Notes under the pieces: generated by a model
Told to the model about the DNA's origin: nothing
Database searches by the model: none
What the model saw: the letters and a program-made list of their open reading frames with translations, nothing else
Assembly (NCBI GenBank): GCA_015179025.1
Contig: WHUX01000004.1
Coordinates: 558,001 to 622,000 of the forward strand
DNA from: Terfezia claveryi
Lineage: Eukaryota > Ascomycota > Pezizomycetes > Pezizales > Pezizaceae
Direction of reading: 5' to 3'
DNA: 64,000 nt
Part shown: in pieces, positions 58,742-64,000 of the stretch
How the letters are laid out: each line of letters begins with the position of its first letter
Numbering within the stretch: the first letter of the stretch is position 1
Translations under genes and position numbers: made by a program

Positions 58742-60733
58742 CTACCCCGTATTCCTCATCTCCGGCTCTCTCCACCCCACCCCCAACCCCTCCAACAGCC
58801 TCTTCTCACACTCTACCAAACCCTCCCCCTCCATCCCTTTCCAATCCCCCAACCCCTTCACCCTCTCTCCCGTGCGCCGATCCCACACTCCCCCCGAATC
58901 AAACTTCCACCCCCACCTCTTCTCCACAAACCTCCTCAGGTCCCGTTCAAACGTCGTCGCCCCCGTCCATCCCAATATTGCCGTGCCTGCGCACGAGGGA
59001 GGAGCGAGGATGATATCTACTCTCCTATGTGGGTTTCTATTTTTTTCTCCTAGTTCCGCGGGTGGCTTATACTCCTGTTCTTGCCAAACAAGCATTGCTT
59101 TTGCTAGCGTATCTTTATCGTGTGCGGTGGTAGTTGCAGTTGTAGGGTCGACCCGCTGCGACCCAAACCCGCCCCCGCGGCCAAGGTATAGTGTATGCGT
59201 GATCCACCCTGCAATCTCCAACTCCCCAACAATCCTCCCCACCCACTCCACCGCCGCGCCTCCCTTCCCCCCAAGATTCCCCTCAAATAAAGATTCCTCT
59301 GGGTGGGAAAGCACAATATCAACATCTCCGCTCTGGCCCTTTCCGCGGCGATAACCACCACAAACTATCCCATCCCATTTCTCCCCACCGACTTTCCTAG
59401 CCGCAGAGATGATTATGTCTGCGATTCGCTCCACCTCAGCCCGGGGGATTTTATGTTCGTTTAATTCTTCATAGTATTTAACTCCGATTTGTTGTACGCG
59501 GGAAAGGCTATCCCAGCCGAACTCGACTACGTCATCAAGACTCCTCCACCCATTTTTTAAGTAGAACTCGCGGGCAGTATGGACTCCTACTCCCCAGATT
59601 CCAAAAAACATTCGAAGGGTAGTGAATTCCTCGCTGGCTTCTAACTCTTGCACAACGTGTATGGTTCTATTCTCATCTTCCTCACCAGGGACTGTAGGTG
59701 TGGAGTGTATATACTCGTGGAATAAACTCGACGTCTTCCCGTCGCAGCCGGGGAGGGTGCTAATTTCGGCGCTGGTGAGGAGGGGGTAGGGGTATGCGGC
59801 GATAGAGGCGATAGCGGTTGAGTACGCGCGGATCCCGATTGCGTCGAGGGAGAGAGTGCGAGCGAGTCTTATGGTTTGTAGGAGAGAGATGAAGTGCGAG
59901 TTAGGTGGTTTAAGTGGGGTGTCGCGAAGGCAGGAGTATTTGAGGTTTTGGGAAACATAATCTGGTACGGAGCGGAGCTGGGCAAGAGTAAGGGTTTGCT
60001 CGAATTCGCCGGTGGAGGTGCGGTGGAGGAGAGGGGGAGGTGCGCGGCGAGATGGTTCGCTGTCGTGACGGATATGCCGGGTACCATAGCCACGATGGTA
60101 GCGGTGGGGCCTTTGTTCTTGAGCATCGAGTTTGGCTCTTTCGAGAATGCTTTGCCCCGGTGATTTCAATGATGCTGTAGCATTCCCATCCCCAACACTA
60201 TCCCCAGCCCCACCAATCTCGCGCTTAACTTTCTTCTTCGCTGGCCCTCCTTCCCCGTCATCATCTCCCTCCTCCTTTACCACCGGTGGAGCCACCTTCT
60301 TTCCCACATACACTACCCACTGCCCCATCTCCAGCTCCTCCCCCCTCTCAAGCATCTCCGTAATCCACTTAATCCTCACCAACTTCACTAGCCCTTCCTC
60401 TTCACCTTCCCCACCTCTCCGTTCTCCAGCCCCATCCACCCCACCAGCCACCTCCTTACTCCATATACCCCTCCCCCTCAATTCCAACACCCCTCTCCTC
60501 TTCGTATTCACATCCCCCACCACCACCCCCGCCTCCGCGGGGTTGTAGGTAAGCAGCGCACCGGCCCCAAGAAGGCCCTGCTCGAGGGAGTGGAGGGTGA
60601 CGTCGGAGAGGCGCGTGGGGAGAAGGTAAATTGGTGGGAGGTGGGATAAATCAAGGTCTCTATCGGCTTCTGCGGGGGAGGGGGAAGAAGTGGGGGTAGT
60701 GAGGTCGATGGGGATTTGGGTTGTTGATGCCAT
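58742..60733 (-). CDS. POL4: Family X DNA polymerase with BRCT domain (Pol4 / Pol mu type)
   Basis: Gap-filling polymerase of end joining and base excision repair. Single exon, ATG at 60733, 663 aa. Seen: an N-terminal BRCT-like domain (about 30-125, ending VRIKWITEMLERGEELEMGQW), a basic linker with a possible nuclear signal (KKKVKRE), the 8-kDa helix-hairpin-helix domain (IRAYSTAIASIAAYPYPL, LPGCDGK), the fingers segment FFGIWGVGVHTAREFY, and the palm: GGYRRGKGQSGDVDI with metal ligands Asp470 and Asp472, and the third Asp573 in RRVDIILAP. The following loop reads GWTG (588-591) then FERDLRRF, the Gly-Trp form found in Pol mu and TdT rather than the Tyr-Phe of Pol lambda/beta. All catalytic residues are present. 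Confidence 0.92.
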   Translation of the reverse strand: MASTTQIPIDLTTPTSSPSPAEADRDLDLSHLPPIYLLPTRLSDVTLHSLEQGLLGAGALLTYNPAEAGVVVGDVNTKRRGVLELRGRGIWSKEVAGGVDGAGERRGGEGEEEGLVKLVRIKWITEMLERGEELEMGQWVVYVGKKVAPPVVKEEGDDDGEGGPAKKKVKREIGGAGDSVGDGNATASLKSPGQSILERAKLDAQEQRPHRYHRGYGTRHIRHDSEPSRRAPPPLLHRTSTGEFEQTLTLAQLRSVPDYVSQNLKYSCLRDTPLKPPNSHFISLLQTIRLARTLSLDAIGIRAYSTAIASIAAYPYPLLTSAEISTLPGCDGKTSSLFHEYIHSTPTVPGEEDENRTIHVVQELEASEEFTTLRMFFGIWGVGVHTAREFYLKNGWRSLDDVVEFGWDSLSRVQQIGVKYYEELNEHKIPRAEVERIADIIISAARKVGGEKWDGIVCGGYRRGKGQSGDVDIVLSHPEESLFEGNLGGKGGAAVEWVGRIVGELEIAGWITHTLYLGRGGGFGSQRVDPTTATTTAHDKDTLAKAMLVWQEQEYKPPAELGEKNRNPHRRVDIILAPPSCAGTAILGWTGATTFERDLRRFVEKRWGWKFDSGGVWDRRTGERVKGLGDWKGMEGEGLVECEKRLLEGLGVGWREPEMRNTG

Positions 60734-63700
60734 TAGTCTCGCGGGTATATATCTAGAGATGCCATATTAATGCGGGGCCATATCGGAATTTATATACTGA
60801 GCTATGAATAAAGAGAAAATTATAGATTATTGACAACGACTTGTGCTTGTGTGACTGGATGGGTTGCATCATGAGAGGTTGCTTTCGGTTAAAACAAAAC
60901 AAATGTTTCATATGCAATATCTGCATAATACTGTAGAAGAAATATGCAGTGCGTGGGCAACAGAATCCGGAACCCCCTTTTTATGCAGCTCACTGATACA
61001 GTACATATGTATCACAAAGTGCTATAGGAAAATGGAAATACGGAATATACATTGCCTGAGAGAGAAAACTCATCAATACCTAATATACCATTCCTCAGCT
61101 TCTAGTCTCGTGCCCTCAACTTCAATAACGGCAGCAACCCGTCGAGGCATAGATCTGGTAAGAGGTCTAGCAGGTTAGTGGGAATCTCTTTCCATGCTTC
61201 TTTCTTGTCTGGCTTGGGAGGATTCTTCCAAACATTCAGTTAGTTATTGTATGTATCCAGATGAGGGATAACTAAATCTAGAGTCCTTAGTACGTAGTCT
61301 TCTTTGAATTCTTTTGTATAAGTACCTAAGTATCTCCCGATATAATAAAACTATATCGATTAGCAATTCGCCCCAACAGTTATTGGGCCTCATATGACGG
61401 AGTCAACTCAAGTTGATTGGCCCCTACTCCCAGACGCAATAATAGTGTCTACTGGTAGTAGAGCTCCTCATAATCAGTGGATCGATGGAACGGAACAACT
61501 CTGATTCTGTAGAAAACTGTGAATTGAGCCAACGGAGGGTGCTGCGCCAACCAGACTAGAATTGAGAGTTGAATAACCTGATTTGTTTGGGAGAAGTTGA
61601 TGCAGATCAGTATACTAGTAGTTAGATAACTTTTGATGATTCCAGTCATGATGACAGTACCAACCAAGGGCGTTGAAAATAGAGATAGAGAGCCTCGAGC
61701 TAGTGTCGGCCCCAAAAACGAGATGTTCATCCCAAAGTCCATATCTCAGCTGTATATACTATCATGTAAGCAACAGCTGGACCTGTGGAGTCTGAGATTA
61801 TGGTATTGATCATAGTGATGTCCCAGTAAGTACACTGCTAAACTAAGCCAGAATTGAGAACTATCTGATTGAGATCTGCCCATGAATTGAGGCTCCCAGG
61901 TGAAGCAGGCTCATTTTTTAATGGACCAAAACTCCCAAGATTTAAAATTAAAACGAATAGTGCAGCAAAACCGAGAAAGCCTTCTTTTATCTAATTTGAG
62001 GACCGTGGAGAACTTGGATAACATCTACCGCACGTATATTTACGAAGTAGGTTTTGGGAGTAGAGTGTTTTGGGCAGACCTCAATAAGATGTCTATATAT
62101 ACAGTATGTCATGTAATGATTCAAGAAGACTAAGATACTCGATATATACACCCTAATTACCCACTGAACTCCTATAAATTCCTCCATATATGGAAGCTTT
62201 CTATCTAATACTCATGCTAAATAATCCCAAACACCTAGATGCTACTATCACACACGCATTATTATTAAACTACAGACTTGAAGTACCAACAACAAGCCGA
62301 TGAAAAGCAACGTTTTATACTCTAGAACTTATGGATCTATACAAAATGTTATTTTTAGTTGCAATTACACTTTTGTAAGCCAGCTATCAAAGTTTACGTC
62401 AGTTATAGATCCACTATCTACTATATGTATGTATGTTGTATTTTTTTTAAAAGGATCTTTTTGATTACTCGTATGCACCATTATTCGGGGTGGTATGACG
62501 AGCTACCGGGAAGCCCAGGTGGATTCAAGGTCAGGCAAGGTAATCTGCCCATATGTTGTGTGAGCCTATCTAGTAGGGAAGCTTGGCTTAGAACAAAATG
62601 ATGGGAATGGTTTCTTTATATAGTACTAATGTAGGTAAGTACTACTAAAATACCAAATTCATCGTAGAGAATTGAAGCTGGTGGCTGCGAAAAGGGGGAG
62701 GTAGTTATCTGTTACCCTGAAACTGAGCATGAATTAGGTCTAGAAACGAATAAACGGAACTGGTATTTGACAAACTCTTGCATTCACAAATGTTTATATA
62801 TCTTATTTCTTGCTATTTACAACACAGTTTAATATTCGATTCCACCATTTAGTTCTGTGATATCTAGTATAATTAATTTACAAAACTTGAGCAACGTGAG
62901 AAACCCATCTTCATTTCAAGCCACCGGGGCATTTCTTAGAAATAATAATTCTGCTGCTGATGATGATGATATAGATGAAGAGGAGTAACAAGGTAAGCAA
63001 AATTAGAGATCTTGTATGTTTCACCTCTATCTTCCACTTGGGTATAGCACGGTATGGTTTCTTGCCAGCAAAGAATCAGGGATCACGATCTGTTGCATTT
63101 CCTCCCCGAAGCCAATCGCACATATGTCGGTATTCGGGCTGAGTTTGGTGAGAGCAAGCCCTGCATTCCATACATTCTATATAACACACATTCATTTGGG
63201 CCGGCAAGCAGCCAATTAGGTACCTATCGCGGAAAAAAATCCACGATTCGTCCATCATGATGAATCATTAACCACTTGTACCCCCCGGAGCTCCCATATT
63301 CCCCCACTGGCAAGGCAACGGCATCACCTTCCATACCGAGATGTCGTCTATGTCAGTCTGAAAACACGCTGATCTTTGCGCGAACGCCCGCATCTTATAT
63401 GTAAGGATTGATATACGTGGCGAGCCTATTCCCATCACCATCTACCATCCCATCACCTCATTGGTCAGCATCCCAACCAACAGGTACAACAGCTGTCAAC
63501 ACCTCTCTGCCGGGCCACCGTATTCTAGAAGTCCCATGCGAGTGGTCTTTAGGAATATGGAATCAATGCAGAATGTTGCAAACCGAGCTGCTTCAAAGCT
63601 GTAGGTACCTTACGCAATTGGTTTTGACGGGTTCATCAAATGTTACCAGTAAGCCTCATGTAGCCACTGCTATTTATATATTTCAATTTGTTACCCGTGT

Positions 63701-64000
63701 TGGTGCCGCTCTATTGATGGATATACGTGTGTACATACTTATGTATGTGCTCGAGTACCGTACATACATTATGTGGATGAAAAAATATTGACGACACGGC
63801 ATATTGATGGATGCAATGGCACGGCACGGCGGATTTGCAATTGAGATCCCGGCTGGCCAATTAGGTGTTTTGGGAGGATATCTCATCGGGTATTGTGCAT
63901 ATGGAGGGAAACGGTTGGTAGAGGGATTTTGAAGCGCATCAGGAATTACCTACTCTAGCCTAGCGTTGTGACTAGGTAAACCGCCACAATATGTCGGTAA
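60734..64000. other. AT-rich gene-poor end of the window
   Basis: No gene recognised apart from the Tc1/mariner tail at 61073-61250. It carries AACCAGACTA at 61549-61558, GTTACCCTGAA at 62711-62721, and a block at 62465-62530 resembling 26590-26645. Short open frames around 63.0-63.8 kb have no recognisable domain. Confidence 0.5.
61073..61250 (-). mobile_element. Tc1/mariner transposase C-terminal remnant
   Basis: The minus strand reads KEAWKEIP, then after a frame change RSMPRRVAAVIEVEG and EEWYIRY before a stop at 61073-61075. This matches the C-terminus of Tc1-like transposases (Trp...Ile-Pro...SMPRRV...). The catalytic DDE region is missing, so it is a fossil. Confidence 0.72.

Overview
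The window is nuclear DNA from a filamentous ascomycete fungus (Pezizomycotina; class not resolvable by eye). The evidence is short spliceosomal introns (about 49-276 nt, GTATGT/GTAAGT donors, CTAAC-type branch sites, YAG acceptors), gene contents typical of fungi (Snf5 with the fungal C-terminal zinc module, Rco1, Kre9/Knh1, fungal Pol X), long AT-rich intergenic stretches, and broken LTR retroelements with C-to-T type stop codons that look like repeat-induced point mutation.

Layout. 0-35 kb is a housekeeping and chromatin block: cytosolic asparaginyl-tRNA synthetase (+, 4 exons), SNF5 (+, 2 exons), an M1 leukotriene-A4-hydrolase-like aminopeptidase (+, 4 exons), the double-PHD Rpd3S subunit RCO1 (-, 7 exons), a BTB/POZ protein (+, 3 exons), a degenerate Ty1/copia fragment (-), an intronless AT-hook protein of unknown function (+), an Ebp1/PA2G4-like protein (+, 4 exons) and the cohesin regulator PDS5 (-, 2 exons). 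35-54.6 kb is accessory DNA: a predicted OTT_1508-type deaminase gene (-), a copia element split by about 2.6 kb of other repeats, Ty3/gypsy relics (-), a 152-bp minisatellite, a 26-bp satellite and much unassigned AT-rich sequence. 54.6-60.7 kb holds three minus-strand genes: an M24B Xaa-Pro aminopeptidase, a KRE9/KNH1 cell-wall gene with an apparent frameshift, and a family X DNA polymerase with a BRCT domain. The last 3.2 kb contain a Tc1/mariner tail and nothing else I can identify.

How genes relate. SNF5 (nucleosome remodelling), RCO1 (histone deacetylation over transcribed genes), the AT-hook protein and PDS5 (cohesion) are all nuclear chromatin factors. I infer, with modest confidence, that the AT-hook protein may be a sororin-like cohesin regulator: it has two KEN boxes, many Ser/Thr-Pro sites, a short C-terminal Trp/acidic module, and a nine-residue string shared with the extreme C-terminus of the neighbouring PDS5 product.

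The most unusual non-gene signal is an 11-bp word, GTTACCCT(G/C)AA, found nine times exactly and at least four more times with one mismatch, always outside genes and with unrelated flanks. A second word, AACCAGACTA, occurs six times in the same kind of DNA. All exon models, counts and residue numbers were worked out by eye from the sequence.
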